From Rhizobiales bacterium 65-9 (GTDB taxonomy: Bacteria; Pseudomonadota; Alphaproteobacteria; Rhizobiales; Beijerinckiaceae), in assembly GCA_001899525.1 (NCBI GenBank), contig MKVY01000044.1:8087-44305 (forward strand): a stretch of 36,219 nt of DNA, written 5' to 3'. The notes under the pieces are model-generated. The model saw nothing but the letters and a program-made list of their open reading frames with translations. It had not been told where the DNA came from and did no database searches. Position numbers and translations under genes: made by a program. This document shows positions 15,438 to 24,585 of the stretch, piece after piece. The stretch's first letter is position 1, and each line of letters starts with the position of its first letter.

Positions 15438-17393
15438 TCATCGCGTTCTTTGCGTGATGCTCCGCTTGAGCTGGTCCAGCCAGGCGTCGATTCCGCTGAC
15501 CGCCTGAGAGACTTTGCCGAGAAGGCCCTTGAGCTCGTCGTCGGCGGCGTCGCGGGCGGATCGCTCGTTGACCGGCAGCGGCGGCAGGATGTGCGCGTAG
15601 TAGGTATGGCCGAGCAGTCGATGCAGCAGCCGCTCGCCGGGGAAAGGCTCGTCGTTGTTGAGCGTGCGCGCCGCCTTGAGCAGCGTGCGGATGTCGTATT
15701 GCGTCGGACTGATGTCCGGCGTCTGCTTGCGTAGGCCCAACAGCGTGTAGACCGCGATGCGCGCGGTGCGGACCGAGCTGTCCATCGTGAAGATGATGTC
15801 GTTCGCGGTTTCAACGAACTGCCCCATCAGCCCAAGATTGGTGCATCCTTTCGGCACGACGTGCGGGCGATCGCCAGCGGCGCGCGGCATGAACATGGCG
15901 GTGATGTAGGGCATCAGCGCCAGCCGCACCTTGGTGTTCGCGACGACGGCGTCGATGTGATCGGCGATGCCGAGATGGTGACACAGCTCCTGCAGAATCT
16001 CGCGCCCGTTACAGGCCGGCATCGGCTTTCTGACGGCGTTACCGTCCTTGTCCATCAACAGCGCGTACACCCAAAGCACCAGAACATCCTTGGGCTGGCC
16101 GGGGAAATGCGGCTGACGATTGCAGGTGACGCTCAGGACCCAGTTCGAATCGGTGAAAGTGATGATGCCGCCGGTCACGGTCTTGCCCGAGTAGGGGTCA
16201 TTGACCGACAGCTCCTTCAGCCGATCGACGAGCGGAGAAGGCTTGCAGGTGAGCGTGGCCGATTCCCACATCGACTTGTCGATATCGCCGTAGAATTTCT
16301 CCGGCTTGCCGAAAACCGGCGATTTCTTCGCGAGATTCTTCCAGAGCGCCCAATCGCTCTCGTCGCCGGGATCGTGACGGCCGCGATCGAGCACGGGAGC
16401 GCGGTCCATGTCGCCATAGGCGGTGCCTTCGGTCATCGATCCGGTCAATGCGAAGACCACGTCCTTTTCGCCGACCGGAATGACGCTGTCCTTGCCGCCG
16501 ACCTTGACGCGGATGCCAGTTACGGCGCGCGCTTCGCCGTTTTCAGACATTTCCAGATCATAAGCGCGCGTCGCGAACTGCACCTTCACGCCTCGCTGCT
16601 TGAGATGATTCACAAGCGGGCGCACGAAACTGTCGTACTGGTTGTATTTCGGGAAGACGAGCGCCGACATGTCGTTCAACCCGTCGATCGCATCGAGAAA
16701 GCGGTGCATGTAAAGCTTCATCTCGAGCAGGCTCTGCCAGTTCTCGAAAGCGAACATCGAGCGCCAGAGGAACCAGAAATTCGTCTCCAGAAAGCCGGGG
16801 CTGAAATATTGCTCGATGGTGATGTCGTCGAGATCCTCCTTGCGCTTTAAAAGAAGCCGGATCAGCTCCCATTGCTGCGATTTTGACAGGCCGAAATGAG
16901 AGAAGTCGCGAATCTGCCCTTGTTTGTGCATGAGCCGCGCTTTGGAATAATTGGGATCGTTGTCGTTGACGAGGCGATACTCGTCGAGCACGCTGAATCC
17001 GTCCGGCAGCTCCAGGGCCTGGACATCCTGGAACATGTCCCACAGATTGTCGTAGTTCCAGTTCATCTCGCGGCCGCCGCGGATGATATAGCCTTCTTCG
17101 GCGTCGCCTGCGCCGTCGAGAGAGCCGCCTTCGATATCGAGCGCGTCGAGGATCGTGATATCCTCGCCTTTCATCCCGCCGTCACGGATCATGTAGAACG
17201 CGGCCGCAAGTCCCGCGATGCCGCTGCCGATGATCCACGCCTTGCGTCCTTCGACATGAGGCGCCGACGCCGGCCGATTGCGCATGTAAGCGCCCATCAT
17301 GTCAGGCGGCGGGAGCGTATTTTCGGGACGGTTGCTCCAGTATGACGCTGAAGCGTCGGCTTCGACGGTGAAGTTGCGATCAGGCTTGGTCAT
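15438..17393 (-). CDS. ohyA: Oleate hydratase (MCRA family, FAD-binding)
   Basis: A 651-residue protein, full length for the family. The FAD-binding Rossmann motif [20 protein letters not shown] lies at about residues 54-73, followed by the [14 protein letters not shown] stretch and the oleate hydratase hallmark RGGREMN (substrate/FAD loop with the catalytic Glu). The central [17 protein letters not shown] and [13 protein letters not shown] segments and the C-terminal [10 protein letters not shown] are also typical. The enzyme adds water to the cis-9 double bond of oleate or related fatty acids to make 10-hydroxystearate, without net redox change, often as a membrane-associated detoxification step. 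It has no operon partner; the flanking genes are convergent or divergent. The start has only a weak ribosome site. Confidence 0.95.
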   Translation of the reverse strand: MTKPDRNFTVEADASASYWSNRPENTLPPPDMMGAYMRNRPASAPHVEGRKAWIIGSGIAGLAAAFYMIRDGGMKGEDITILDALDIEGGSLDGAGDAEEGYIIRGGREMNWNYDNLWDMFQDVQALELPDGFSVLDEYRLVNDNDPNYSKARLMHKQGQIRDFSHFGLSKSQQWELIRLLLKRKEDLDDITIEQYFSPGFLETNFWFLWRSMFAFENWQSLLEMKLYMHRFLDAIDGLNDMSALVFPKYNQYDSFVRPLVNHLKQRGVKVQFATRAYDLEMSENGEARAVTGIRVKVGGKDSVIPVGEKDVVFALTGSMTEGTAYGDMDRAPVLDRGRHDPGDESDWALWKNLAKKSPVFGKPEKFYGDIDKSMWESATLTCKPSPLVDRLKELSVNDPYSGKTVTGGIITFTDSNWVLSVTCNRQPHFPGQPKDVLVLWVYALLMDKDGNAVRKPMPACNGREILQELCHHLGIADHIDAVVANTKVRLALMPYITAMFMPRAAGDRPHVVPKGCTNLGLMGQFVETANDIIFTMDSSVRTARIAVYTLLGLRKQTPDISPTQYDIRTLLKAARTLNNDEPFPGERLLHRLLGHTYYAHILPPLPVNERSARDAADDELKGLLGKVSQAVSGIDAWLDQLKRSITQRTR

Positions 17394-17746
17394 CGCTCGC
17401 TCATTTTCAGGCCGCCCCTTTGCTGCGGCAAAATCCTTTCACGGATACGCGGCAGTGTCTATTAGACGGAAGAGCGCGCTTCCGAACGCCTGAGCCGCGC
17501 GCCGCCATGCTGGCGCAGTTTTTATCGAATCAACGACGGGCCAGCCTCGGCGAGCCCTGCCGTCTCCGCGCCGCCGGGGCGTTCGCGTTTATTGATGATC
17601 GCGCGGCGGGTTATGACGAATTTTTCATCACGCATTCAGACGCGGCTCATCATCCTTGCGACATGCTTTCCACGCTCGCCGTCATCAGGCCATGCAAATG
17701 CCGAAAATGACGGCGACCGTTGAAATGCACAGGCGGAACCGCGGCA
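17394..17746. other. Divergent intergenic region without recognised gene
   Basis: This 353-base stretch separates the minus-strand oleate hydratase from the plus-strand DUF1800 gene and must hold both promoters. Short open frames cross it but have no ribosome sites, repeats or family motifs. An AT-richer patch around 17588-17632 is the most promoter-like part, but I could not fix -35/-10 elements. Confidence 0.5.
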
Positions 17747-19183
17747 ATGGCGCAATCAGAGAAGGACGCGCGCAACGTCATCGCGCTTCAGCGTTTCGGA
17801 TTCGGGCCGCGTCCCGGCGATCTCGCGGCGCTTGGCGGCGACGCGCTCGGCGCCATGCGGCAGATCGTCAGGCTGAAGGCCGTGGCCGAGCCGGTGGGAG
17901 AGGGGCTGCGCTCCACCTCGCAAGCGTTGCGCGAGCTCGACGAGTTCCGCACGGAGGTGCAGCGCAAGCGATCCGCGGCGCTCGCGTTCGCCGAAGCGCA
18001 GCGACAGCAGGAGCAGATGAACGGGGCGGGCGCCATGTCTTCGCCGGTGGTCAATCGGCCGCCGTCGTCGACGCAGATTCCGCAAGTCATTTTCCGCGCC
18101 GAAGCGGATGCGCGTCTGCGTTGCGCGGTCGACGCGCAAGTCGGTTTCGCGGAGCGGCTCGTCTGGTTCTGGTCGAACCATTTCTGCGTCGCCGTCAGCA
18201 AGGGGCAGCCCGTGCGCGTGACGGCGGGCTCGTTCGAACGCGAGGCGATCAGGCCGCATGTCTTCGGCAAATTCGCCGACATGCTGCTTGCGGTTGAGAA
18301 ACATCCCGCGATGCTGATCTATCTCGACAACCGGCAGTCGATCGGACCGAATTCGCGCGCCGGCGCAAGGCGCGGCCGTGGCCTTAATGAAAATCTCGCG
18401 CGGGAGATCATGGAGCTGCATACGCTCGGCGTCGGCGGCGGTTATTCGCAGACGGATGTTACGACGCTGGCGAAAATCCTCACCGGCTGGACGGTGATCA
18501 ACGCTTATGACGAGGACGGCGAGCTCGGCGATTTCCGTTTCAATCCCAACCGTCATGAGCCGGGCGACCAGACGCTGCTCGGAACGCGCTACAAAGCGGA
18601 AGGGGTGAAGCAGGGCGAGAAGGCTCTGGCCGACATCGCGCGCCACCCCGCGACAGCGCGTTTCATCGCGCGAAAGCTGGCGCGGCATTTCATCGCCGAC
18701 GATCCGCCCGCGATGCTCGTCGAGCGTCTCGCGCGCGTGTTCCAGGACAGCGACGGCGATCTCGCCGTCGTGTCCCTCGCGCTGCTCGATTCTCCCGAGG
18801 CGATCGAGGCGCCGCTCGTCAAGCTGCGCTCGCCGCAGGAATTCGTCATTGCGGCGCTGCGTGCGACGGGCAGTCGTTTCGACGTCAATCAGGCGCTCAG
18901 GATTTCGCAGCTCATGGGCGAGAGCCTGTGGAATCCCTCCGGGCCGAACGGTTTCGCCGACACTGAAGCCGAATGGGCGACGCCGGACGGCATGAAGGTC
19001 AGGCTCGACTTCGCCGCGACGATCGCGCGCCAGGCGCCCGGCTCGGCTAATCCGAGCGACATTCTCGATGCGACCATCGGGCCGATCGCCTCGGCGGAGA
19101 CGCGCCGGTCGGTGGCCCGCGCGGAAAGCCGCGCGCAGGGTCTGGCTCTGCTTCTGATGAGCCCCGAATTCCAGCGTCGCTAG
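17747..19183 (+). CDS. DUF1800 family protein
   Basis: A 478-residue protein from the ATG at 17747; a TTG at 17720 is open but poorer. It shows the DUF1800 landmarks in order: LQRFGFGPRPGDLAAL near the N-terminus, LVWFWSNHFCV, NENLAREIMELHTLGVGGGY with SQTDV, LAKILTGW, and HPATARFIARKLARHFIAD. The function is unknown. The gene nearly always sits beside a DUF1501 gene, as here (next start 9 bases after this stop), and the two are thought to act together at the cell envelope. The long antisense frame over 17756-19669 is a codon-bias shadow. Confidence 0.93.
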   Translation: MAQSEKDARNVIALQRFGFGPRPGDLAALGGDALGAMRQIVRLKAVAEPVGEGLRSTSQALRELDEFRTEVQRKRSAALAFAEAQRQQEQMNGAGAMSSPVVNRPPSSTQIPQVIFRAEADARLRCAVDAQVGFAERLVWFWSNHFCVAVSKGQPVRVTAGSFEREAIRPHVFGKFADMLLAVEKHPAMLIYLDNRQSIGPNSRAGARRGRGLNENLAREIMELHTLGVGGGYSQTDVTTLAKILTGWTVINAYDEDGELGDFRFNPNRHEPGDQTLLGTRYKAEGVKQGEKALADIARHPATARFIARKLARHFIADDPPAMLVERLARVFQDSDGDLAVVSLALLDSPEAIEAPLVKLRSPQEFVIAALRATGSRFDVNQALRISQLMGESLWNPSGPNGFADTEAEWATPDGMKVRLDFAATIARQAPGSANPSDILDATIGPIASAETRRSVARAESRAQGLALLLMSPEFQRR

Positions 19184-19192
19184 GAGGACGCC

Positions 19193-20425
19193 ATGCTCCT
19201 GTGTGAAGACCGCATTCATCCCTCGCGGCGGGCGGCGCTGGGCAGCGCCGGGGCGCTTTTCGCCTGGAGCTTCATGCCGAAGTTCGCGCATGCGGCGGGA
19301 GGGCGCGATCCGCGCTTCGTCACGATCATCCTGCGCGGCGCGCTCGACGGCTTGTCGGCTGTCGCGCCGGTCGGCGACCCCGATTACGGGGCCTTGCGCG
19401 ACACCATCGCGCTGTCGCTGTCGGGAGAGCGCTCCGCCTTTGCCCTCGACGGATTTTTCGCGCTGCATCCGGCGATGCCGAATTTCGCGCGGCTCTACAA
19501 GGCAGGGCAGGCGATCGTGGTTCACGCCGCCGCGACGGGCTATCGCGAGCGATCGCATTTCGACGGGCAGGACGTGCTCGAAAGCGGCCAGCCGCGTCCG
19601 GGCCTCACGCAATCGGGCTGGCTCAACCGCGCGCTCGCGGCCTTGCCGCCGGGCGAGCGCATCGCGCATCGCGGCGCGCTCGGCGTCGGACCGATCGCGC
19701 CCCTCGTCGCGCGCGGATCAGCGCCGGTGATGGGGTGGTCGCCGCAGGCGCTGCCGCGCGCCGACGATGACCTCGCCATGCGCGTGATGGATCTCTACGC
19801 ACAGAAGGATCAGGCGCTCGCTCGCGCCCTCGCCAAGGGTATGGAGACCGACAAGCTCGCGACGGCGTCCGGGATGGGCGGCATGAAGCCGCGCGGCGGT
19901 CCCGCCGATCCCGAGGGCATGAAGCTCATCGCAGCCGGCGCGGCGAAGCTGATGGCGGCCGAGGCCGGGCCGCGCGTCGCCGCGCTGGCTTTCGAGGGAT
20001 GGGACACGCACGCCAACGAGGGCGGGGCCACGGGACAACTCGCCAACCGCCTCGGCGGCCTCGACAGCGCGTTCGCGGAGTTCGAGCGCGATCTCGGGCC
20101 GGCCTGGAAAGACACGATCATCGCCGTGGTCACCGAGTTCGGCCGCACCGCGCGGATCAACGGCACGACAGGCACCGACCACGGCACGGGCACGGTCGCT
20201 TTCCTCGTCGGCGGCGCGGTCAAGGGCGGCCGCGTCATCGCCGACTGGCCGGGCCTCAGGCAGCAGCAGCTTCTCGACGGGCGCGACCTCAAGCCGACGA
20301 CGGATGTCCGCGCCGTTCTCAAGGGCGTGATGATGGAGCATCTCGGCCTGTCCGCCGCCACGCTGGCGGAGCGCGTGTTCCCCGCCACGGCCGACCTGCC
20401 GCCGCTGCGCGGGCTTGTCGCCTGA
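19193..20425 (+). CDS. DUF1501 family protein, Tat-exported
   Basis: A 410-residue protein with AGGAGG between the DUF1800 stop and the ATG. The N-terminus contains SRRAALGSAGALFAWSFMP and ends FAHAAGG, a twin-arginine signal peptide. Family landmarks follow: VTIILRGALDGLSAVAP, HFDGQDVLESG, GWLNRAL, GWDTHANEGG, VTEFGRT and GTDHGTGTVAFLVGGAVKGG. DUF1501 proteins belong to the alkaline phosphatase/sulfatase-like fold group; the HFDGQ and GTDHGTG segments resemble its metal-binding positions, but no enzymatic activity is established. Tat export implies folding, possibly with cofactor, before secretion. It is co-transcribed with the DUF1800 gene. Confidence 0.93.
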   Translation: MLLCEDRIHPSRRAALGSAGALFAWSFMPKFAHAAGGRDPRFVTIILRGALDGLSAVAPVGDPDYGALRDTIALSLSGERSAFALDGFFALHPAMPNFARLYKAGQAIVVHAAATGYRERSHFDGQDVLESGQPRPGLTQSGWLNRALAALPPGERIAHRGALGVGPIAPLVARGSAPVMGWSPQALPRADDDLAMRVMDLYAQKDQALARALAKGMETDKLATASGMGGMKPRGGPADPEGMKLIAAGAAKLMAAEAGPRVAALAFEGWDTHANEGGATGQLANRLGGLDSAFAEFERDLGPAWKDTIIAVVTEFGRTARINGTTGTDHGTGTVAFLVGGAVKGGRVIADWPGLRQQQLLDGRDLKPTTDVRAVLKGVMMEHLGLSAATLAERVFPATADLPPLRGLVA

Positions 20426-20440
20426 TCCCGCGCGACGGGC

Positions 20441-20484
20441 GCTCGCCTCGCGAGCTTCGCCGGGCTGCCCGCGAGGCGGTGAGC
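20441..20484. terminator. Long stem-loop between convergent genes
   Basis: CGCCTCGCG (20444-20452) pairs with CGCGAGGCG (20470-20478), and GCTC (20441-20444) with GAGC (20481-20484) can extend the base. It lies in the 93-base gap between the DUF1501 gene (plus) and the hydrolase gene (minus), where a shared terminator is expected. The loop is long (17 bases) and there is no T-run. Confidence 0.4.
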
Positions 20485-20518
20485 GATTGGCGGCTCGAGG
20501 TCGCCGGTTAGCCGCGGA

Positions 20519-21136
20519 TCACCTCGCGAACTGAATGATCGCGCCGGCGGCCGCGCCTTCGCGCCCGGTGAAGGTGTGGGGCGTGTTCGGCCGACAGGGC
20601 ATGCCGGGTCCGCCGCCGCCGGAGATCCAGGCCACCCGGGCCCTGCCGCGCGTCCAGCGCTGGAAGGCGGGAACCGCCTCCGGCGGCGTGAGCATGCATT
20701 CGTCGCCGCGATGATGCAGGACGAGCGTGCGCGGAAGAAGCGACGGGCTGCCCAGCGTGTCGATCACCGAGCCGTTCGGCGTGCCGGGAGGCAGCAAGCC
20801 GCCGGCGGCGAACACGACGCTGTCCGGACGAGCCCCGGCGGCGAGCGCCTGGGCGGCGGTGACGGCGCCGAGACTCATGCCGACCAGCGTCACCTTCATG
20901 CCGCGGCTTTTCATGTCCGCGACGAGGCTCGCCGCCTGTCCCGCGCTGGTCGTCATTTCGGTCGTAAAGCCCGCCGCCTGGAAGTAGCCCATGCTCTTGA
21001 CGAGAAAGTCGCCCGGAGAAGCGCCGCCGGCGCCCGGGATCAACACCAGGCCAACGGGCTGGCGCGCCTTCTGCGCCGCGGCGCCGAATGCGGCGCAGCA
21101 GAGAAAGCTCAAGGCAAGCGCAATGCGACCGATCAT
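20519..21136 (-). CDS. Exported alpha/beta-hydrolase
   Basis: A 205-residue protein with a signal peptide (IALALSFLCCAAFGAAA/QK). The mature part has an oxyanion-loop-like LIPGAGGASPGD, the nucleophile elbow VGMSLGA (S88), a putative acid HHRGDECM (D145) and a late His, NTPHTFTG (H187). A full Ser-Asp-His triad in the right order supports an active esterase, lipase or peptidase-like enzyme in the periplasm. Cys147 and Cys181, both close to the triad, could form a disulfide. It has no operon partner. The substrate cannot be told. Confidence 0.82.
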   Translation of the reverse strand: MIGRIALALSFLCCAAFGAAAQKARQPVGLVLIPGAGGASPGDFLVKSMGYFQAAGFTTEMTTSAGQAASLVADMKSRGMKVTLVGMSLGAVTAAQALAAGARPDSVVFAAGGLLPPGTPNGSVIDTLGSPSLLPRTLVLHHRGDECMLTPPEAVPAFQRWTRGRARVAWISGGGGPGMPCRPNTPHTFTGREGAAAGAIIQFAR

Positions 21137-21417
21137 TCCGGATCCCCCGAGTCCATTTTCTTTGGCTCTGGCCCCATGGTCTCAGGCGAGAGCGTGGCGC
21201 GTGAGGTTACCGATCCGCTCGAAAAGCGAAAGTCCCCCAGCGGCAAGGTCGCTGCCGCCGGGGCGCAGACGTCGGTCAGAGGGCGGCTTTCCGGGCGGCG
21301 GCGTTTGCAGGCGCCGATCCATCCGAGTCCCCCTTGAAAGCGGCGGACGGAAAACTAGCTTTTGCTCCGAGCGCTCATGCTCGCTGATTTCATGGTTGTC
21401 GCGGAAAGGAGGATGGC

Positions 21418-21804
21418 ATGGCGACTGTGGAAACCGGAAGGCGGCCCGAGGGCCGCCGCGGCGGCTTTGCGGACCTGGATGACCTGCTTCATCCGGCCAA
21501 CGCCTTCGAAAGTCCCGAAGAGGTGGTCGACGATCCTGACCTCACCCTGAACGAAAAGCGATCGATCCTGGCTTCCTGGGCGTCCGACGCCTGCGCGCTG
21601 GAAGCCAACCCCGTTCTGCGCGCCGACAGGACGGGACGGATGGCGTCCTATGACGACATCGTGGACGCCCTGCGCCGGCTCGATCGCATCGGCCGCTATC
21701 CCCGGCGCTCTCTCGGCCGCCGTCATATCTTCAGCCGGCGCGCGGTCAGCGGCTTCACCGGAGCCAGGCCTCCGCAGCCGCCCGAGCCGCCGCGCGCAGC
21801 GTAG
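21418..21804 (+). CDS. Small conserved-looking hypothetical protein
   Basis: A 128-residue cytosolic protein with an excellent ribosome site, AAAGGAGG (21405-21412), 5 bases before the ATG. The core, FADLDDLLHPANAFESPEEV, DDPDLTLNEKRSILASWASD and ACALEANP, is charged and helical. I recall similar short proteins with this LHPA...DPDL...EKRAILASWASDA pattern in many Hyphomicrobiales, with no known function. The tail is Arg/Pro-rich and probably disordered. It stands alone downstream of a 280-base divergent region and upstream of a terminator-like hairpin. Confidence 0.8.
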   Translation: MATVETGRRPEGRRGGFADLDDLLHPANAFESPEEVVDDPDLTLNEKRSILASWASDACALEANPVLRADRTGRMASYDDIVDALRRLDRIGRYPRRSLGRRHIFSRRAVSGFTGARPPQPPEPPRAA

Positions 21805-21814
21805 AATCCCCTCG

Positions 21815-21904
21815 ATGCAAGGTCGTCTCGATTTTGAGAGAGCCATCGCGATCGGCGGATTTCTCGTCTGCTGGGCCTTTCTCGCAACGATCGTCCTGAA
21901 ATAA
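21815..21904 (+). CDS. Possible 29-residue membrane peptide
   Basis: An ATG at 21815 opens a 29-codon frame ending at 21904. The product is a short charged head (MQGRLDFERA) followed by one hydrophobic helix (AIAIGGFLVCWAFLATIVL) and a terminal Lys. It starts 10 bases after the stop of the preceding gene and ends just before the terminator-like hairpin, which is where a last small operon gene would sit. There is no strong ribosome site, so the call is tentative. Confidence 0.35.
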   Translation: MQGRLDFERAIAIGGFLVCWAFLATIVLK

Positions 21905-21914
21905 ACGCTCCGGC

Positions 21915-21935
21915 TCCGGCGCGCTCCGCGCCGGA
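21915..21935. terminator. Perfect GC hairpin between convergent transcripts (bidirectional terminator)
   Basis: TCCGGCGCG (21915-21923) and CGCGCCGGA (21927-21935) form a perfect 9-base-pair stem with a three-base loop. It lies exactly in the 36-base gap between the plus-strand small genes and the end of the minus-strand metal-import operon. On the minus strand a T-richer stretch follows (GTTTATTTC), which favours termination of that operon. Confidence 0.65.
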
Positions 21936-21940
21936 CCACT

Positions 21941-22567
21941 CTACCGGCGGGAGCGCTCGTCCCTGAGCCACGCGAAGAACTTCTCCGCGAAGGGCGTCGT
22001 CTTCGGAATGTGCATGCGGCCGTGATGGAAAATCGGATCGAGCGACATCAGCAGCATGCGCCCGCCCGTCGAGGTCGTATCCTCATACATGATCGGACGT
22101 CCCTCGCGCTCGCGAAGAAGCACGCGCGCTTCCGCCGGCGGATCGAACACGCCGTGATGATGCCAGGAGCAACCCGCAACGGCGAGCGCGCGGTGGAAGG
22201 AATGATCGGGACTGTCGGCGCTCAGCCCCAACGTGGCGCCTTGCATCAGCCACCACCAGTAGTTCGGCTCGTGCGCCGCGTAGCGAACGTTCGGCAGCCA
22301 GAGTTGCGGCTGCGTGTCCCCCATGGCGACGACCATGCCGCCCCTGTCGAGAAAGGCGCGGAGATCGGCGGCCAGCGGAACGATGTGCTTGGGATGGGTG
22401 CGGCACGCCACGACGGCGATCGCCGCGTCATCGAGGTCGCTCGCCCGAAAACGCGGCGCGTAAATGGCGCGATCGATGAGGTCGCTGACCGGCGGCTGCT
22501 CCACGCCCATCAGATGGTAGCTGGTTCCGCCGTGAAGAACGATGATCTGTTTGCCCGTTTCGCTCAC
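21941..22567 (-). CDS. Unrecognised protein B of the metal-import operon (possible GATase-1-like fold)
   Basis: The start is a GTG at 22567 overlapping the upstream gene's stop by four bases (GTGA); the open frame extends further but without RBS or matching sequence. The 208-residue product begins with a strand and loop (KQIIVLHGGTSYHLMGVEQP) and has a second strand/loop, LRAFLDRGGMVVAMGDTQP, that recalls class I glutamine amidotransferase-like or ThuA-like folds. It lacks an obvious GxCxG nucleophile. It is rich in Trp and His (NYWWWL, SWHHHGVF, IFHHGRMH), suggesting a metal or cofactor site. Its C-terminus (GRMLLMSLDP, FAEKFFAWLRDE) parallels that of the upstream gene, so the two may be diverged paralogs. 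Confidence 0.75.
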   Translation of the reverse strand: MSETGKQIIVLHGGTSYHLMGVEQPPVSDLIDRAIYAPRFRASDLDDAAIAVVACRTHPKHIVPLAADLRAFLDRGGMVVAMGDTQPQLWLPNVRYAAHEPNYWWWLMQGATLGLSADSPDHSFHRALAVAGCSWHHHGVFDPPAEARVLLREREGRPIMYEDTTSTGGRMLLMSLDPIFHHGRMHIPKTTPFAEKFFAWLRDERSRR

Positions 22568-23175
22568 GAGCGCTGCTCCATCCAGTCGACGATCCGCCCG
22601 ACGAGTTCGGCGTTCAGTTCTGTCTGTTCGAACGTCACCCAGAGATCGTTGCCCGCATGGCTCAGGACGCGACCGCCGCGCGGGCGGCGCCATTCCCAGT
22701 CGACGGGCAGCCGCTCTTTGCCTGCGTCCAGCCGGTTGATCACGGTCGCGCCCGCCGGCGCCGGATTGCAGCCGCGCCCGTAAAAGCCGGCGACGCCTTT
22801 TCGGAAGGTGAGTTCATCGCCCGCGTAATCCGCCCATATCGGGTGATCGGCTTCTCGCGTCACCGCGAACGCCGCGACGCTGCGATCCTTCAGCGGCTGA
22901 TAGCGCTCGAGTCCGTCGATAAAATCGCTTTCGACGTGGCCGTTGAAAACGACGCGCGCGCCGCCGTCGAGGCACGCTTCGACCCATGTCTTCCGCGCCG
23001 CGAGCCATCTCTGATCGACATGCGATGTGATGATGAGCCCGCCCACCGAGACGGGATCGAGCGATGGAAGCCGCTCTTCCTCGATGACGCGCAGGCGGCC
23101 GTCCTTGATGACGGCGTCGAACGTGGGGCCTGGGCCCTCAAACGCGGAATTCAGAAAAAGAAGCTCGTGTCCCAT
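22564..23175 (-). CDS. Unrecognised protein A of the metal-import operon (possible GATase-1-like fold)
   Basis: A 203-residue cytosolic protein starting at the ATG at 23175 (MGHELLFLNS); an upstream codon at 23184 is also open. Alternating strands and helices, LIITSHVDQRW, VEACLDGGARVVFNGHVESD and GRVLSHAGNDLWVTF, suggest a Rossmann-like or glutamine-amidotransferase-like fold. The motif VAGFYGRGCNPAPAGATVIN contains one Cys that could be functional. I do not recognise a named family. It is 74 bases downstream of the FmdE-like gene and translationally coupled to the next gene, so it should serve the same import system. Confidence 0.75.
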   Translation of the reverse strand: MGHELLFLNSAFEGPGPTFDAVIKDGRLRVIEEERLPSLDPVSVGGLIITSHVDQRWLAARKTWVEACLDGGARVVFNGHVESDFIDGLERYQPLKDRSVAAFAVTREADHPIWADYAGDELTFRKGVAGFYGRGCNPAPAGATVINRLDAGKERLPVDWEWRRPRGGRVLSHAGNDLWVTFEQTELNAELVGRIVDWMEQRS

Positions 23176-23249
23176 TCGCCTCACGCAGCAGACGCTAACC
23201 TATTCTTGCCGCGCGCCATGGTCGGAAAACCGGATTTCATTGTTCCGCC

Positions 23250-23795
23250 TCACGCGCCAGAACCGCCGGGTATCGCCAGCGCTTCGATGACGTCATAGAC
23301 TTGGTCCGCCGGCAAGGAGAGCAGGCGATTGGCCATCTCGTCCTTGAGCCAGCTCAAACGGGCCTCGTCTTCCGGCGACAAAGTTTCGCGCTGCGCCCTC
23401 TGTCCGAGCGCGAGAAACTCCTCGCGGACAAGACCGTCGCGCACCATCACTGCGACCGTCGCGCCGCGATGCGTGAACCGGAAGACGTATCGGCCGCGCC
23501 AGGCGGGCGTCACATCCGATCGCGCGAGCTCCGGCGCCAGCGTGAAGCGCCCACGCGTCACGGCGCGGGTCGTCATCTCGAAGGCGTCGCGCGCGCCTGG
23601 CCCGGAGAACGGCGTCGCAATGTGAATCTCATCGCGCTCCGGCGGTTCGCCGCCGGCCAGAAGCGGAAACGCCCGCTCCATCGCCTTGAACGCGTGCGCG
23701 ACGCCGCCCGGATAGCCGGGGCCGTGATAATTCAGGAGATCGTCGAAAGATAGCGCGATGCGCCTGCCTTTGTCCGTCACGCTCAGCGCGTTCAT
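23250..23795 (-). CDS. FmdE-like protein of the metal-import operon
   Basis: A 181-residue protein with AAAGGA close before the ATG at 23795. The segment LLNYHGPGYPGGVAHAFKAM, then FPLLAGGEPPERDEIHIATP and GARDAFEMTTRAVTRGRF, follows the FmdE pattern (HGHxCPGxxxGYRMA, then a strand, then CxVDAIQxxTGCTxGKGN). The family's cysteines are absent here, so if it binds a metal it must do so differently. Bacterial FmdE-like genes often accompany importers for oxyanions, iron or cobalt-type ligands; their role is not settled. It begins 13 bases after the ATPase gene. The family link is moderate. Confidence 0.65.
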   Translation of the reverse strand: MNALSVTDKGRRIALSFDDLLNYHGPGYPGGVAHAFKAMERAFPLLAGGEPPERDEIHIATPFSGPGARDAFEMTTRAVTRGRFTLAPELARSDVTPAWRGRYVFRFTHRGATVAVMVRDGLVREEFLALGQRAQRETLSPEDEARLSWLKDEMANRLLSLPADQVYDVIEALAIPGGSGA

Positions 23796-23808
23796 GATCG
23801 ATCCTTTC

Positions 23809-24585
23809 TCACGCTGCGTCCGATTCCGCAGGCTCGACCTCGGCGACGAGCGTGCTCCTGCCGCGGGCGTCTCCCGGGATCGCGAGGCGCCGGACGGGAA
23901 CGCCGTAAAGATCGGTCAGGCGCTGTTCGCTGAGAAGCTCTTCTGCGCGCCCGATCTCCGCGCCGCCGCCCCGCATCAGGATCGCGCCGTCCGCGATGGC
24001 GGCGGCGTGTTGCGGATGATGCGTCGTGAACAGAACCGCAAGGCTATCCGTGCGCGCAAGCGAGCGCATGATCGACAGGATATGCGCCTGGTGGCGAAGG
24101 TCGAGCGCCGAGGCGGGCTCGTCGAGCAGGATGGCGGCCGGCTCCGTCGCCAGCGCCCGCGCGACAAGCACGAGCTGGCGCTCGCCGCCCGACAACGTGT
24201 CGAAGCTCCTCTCCGCCAGATGCGCGACGCCGACGCGCGCGAGCGCGTCCGCGGCGATCGTCCGATCCGACGAACGGGGCGCGCCCAGCGCGCCGACATG
24301 ACGCGCGCGCCCCATGATGACGATGTCTTTCACCAGATAGGCGAAGGCGGTTTCGCTGCGCTGCGGCACATAGCCGATGACGCCATGCCGGACGACCTCG
24401 CCCTGGTCGGGCTTTCGCACGCCGAGCAGGATGCGAAGCAGCGTGGTTTTTCCAGCGCCGTTCGGCCCGAGAATCGCGCTGACGCGCCCGCGCGCGAGGT
24501 CGAAAGAGACATCGCTGAAAAGCAGGCGCGGTCCGGCGCGCGCGGCGAGGCGCTTCGCTTCGATCACGGCGGCGCCGGCGTTCAT
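23809..24585 (-). CDS. FecCD-type ABC transporter ATPase
   Basis: A 258-residue ATPase starting at an ATG that shares one base with the permease stop (TGATG at 24583-24587). The frame continues upstream inside the permease gene, but that part is shadow sequence. Walker A GPNGAGKTT, a Q-loop (GYVPQRSE), signature LSGGERQLVLVARAL, Walker B ILLDEPASALD and H-loop FTTHHPQHA are all intact, matching the FepC/BtuD group that imports iron-siderophores, heme or cobalamin. It is flanked by its permease and, on the other side, by the FmdE-like gene. Confidence 0.94.
   Translation of the reverse strand: MNAGAAVIEAKRLAARAGPRLLFSDVSFDLARGRVSAILGPNGAGKTTLLRILLGVRKPDQGEVVRHGVIGYVPQRSETAFAYLVKDIVIMGRARHVGALGAPRSSDRTIAADALARVGVAHLAERSFDTLSGGERQLVLVARALATEPAAILLDEPASALDLRHQAHILSIMRSLARTDSLAVLFTTHHPQHAAAIADGAILMRGGGAEIGRAEELLSEQRLTDLYGVPVRRLAIPGDARGRSTLVAEVEPAESDAA

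Noticed and set aside
17756-19669. 637-codon open frame on the minus strand
   Set aside because: It is antisense to the DUF1800 and DUF1501 genes and shows only composition-driven Arg/Glu-rich sequence.
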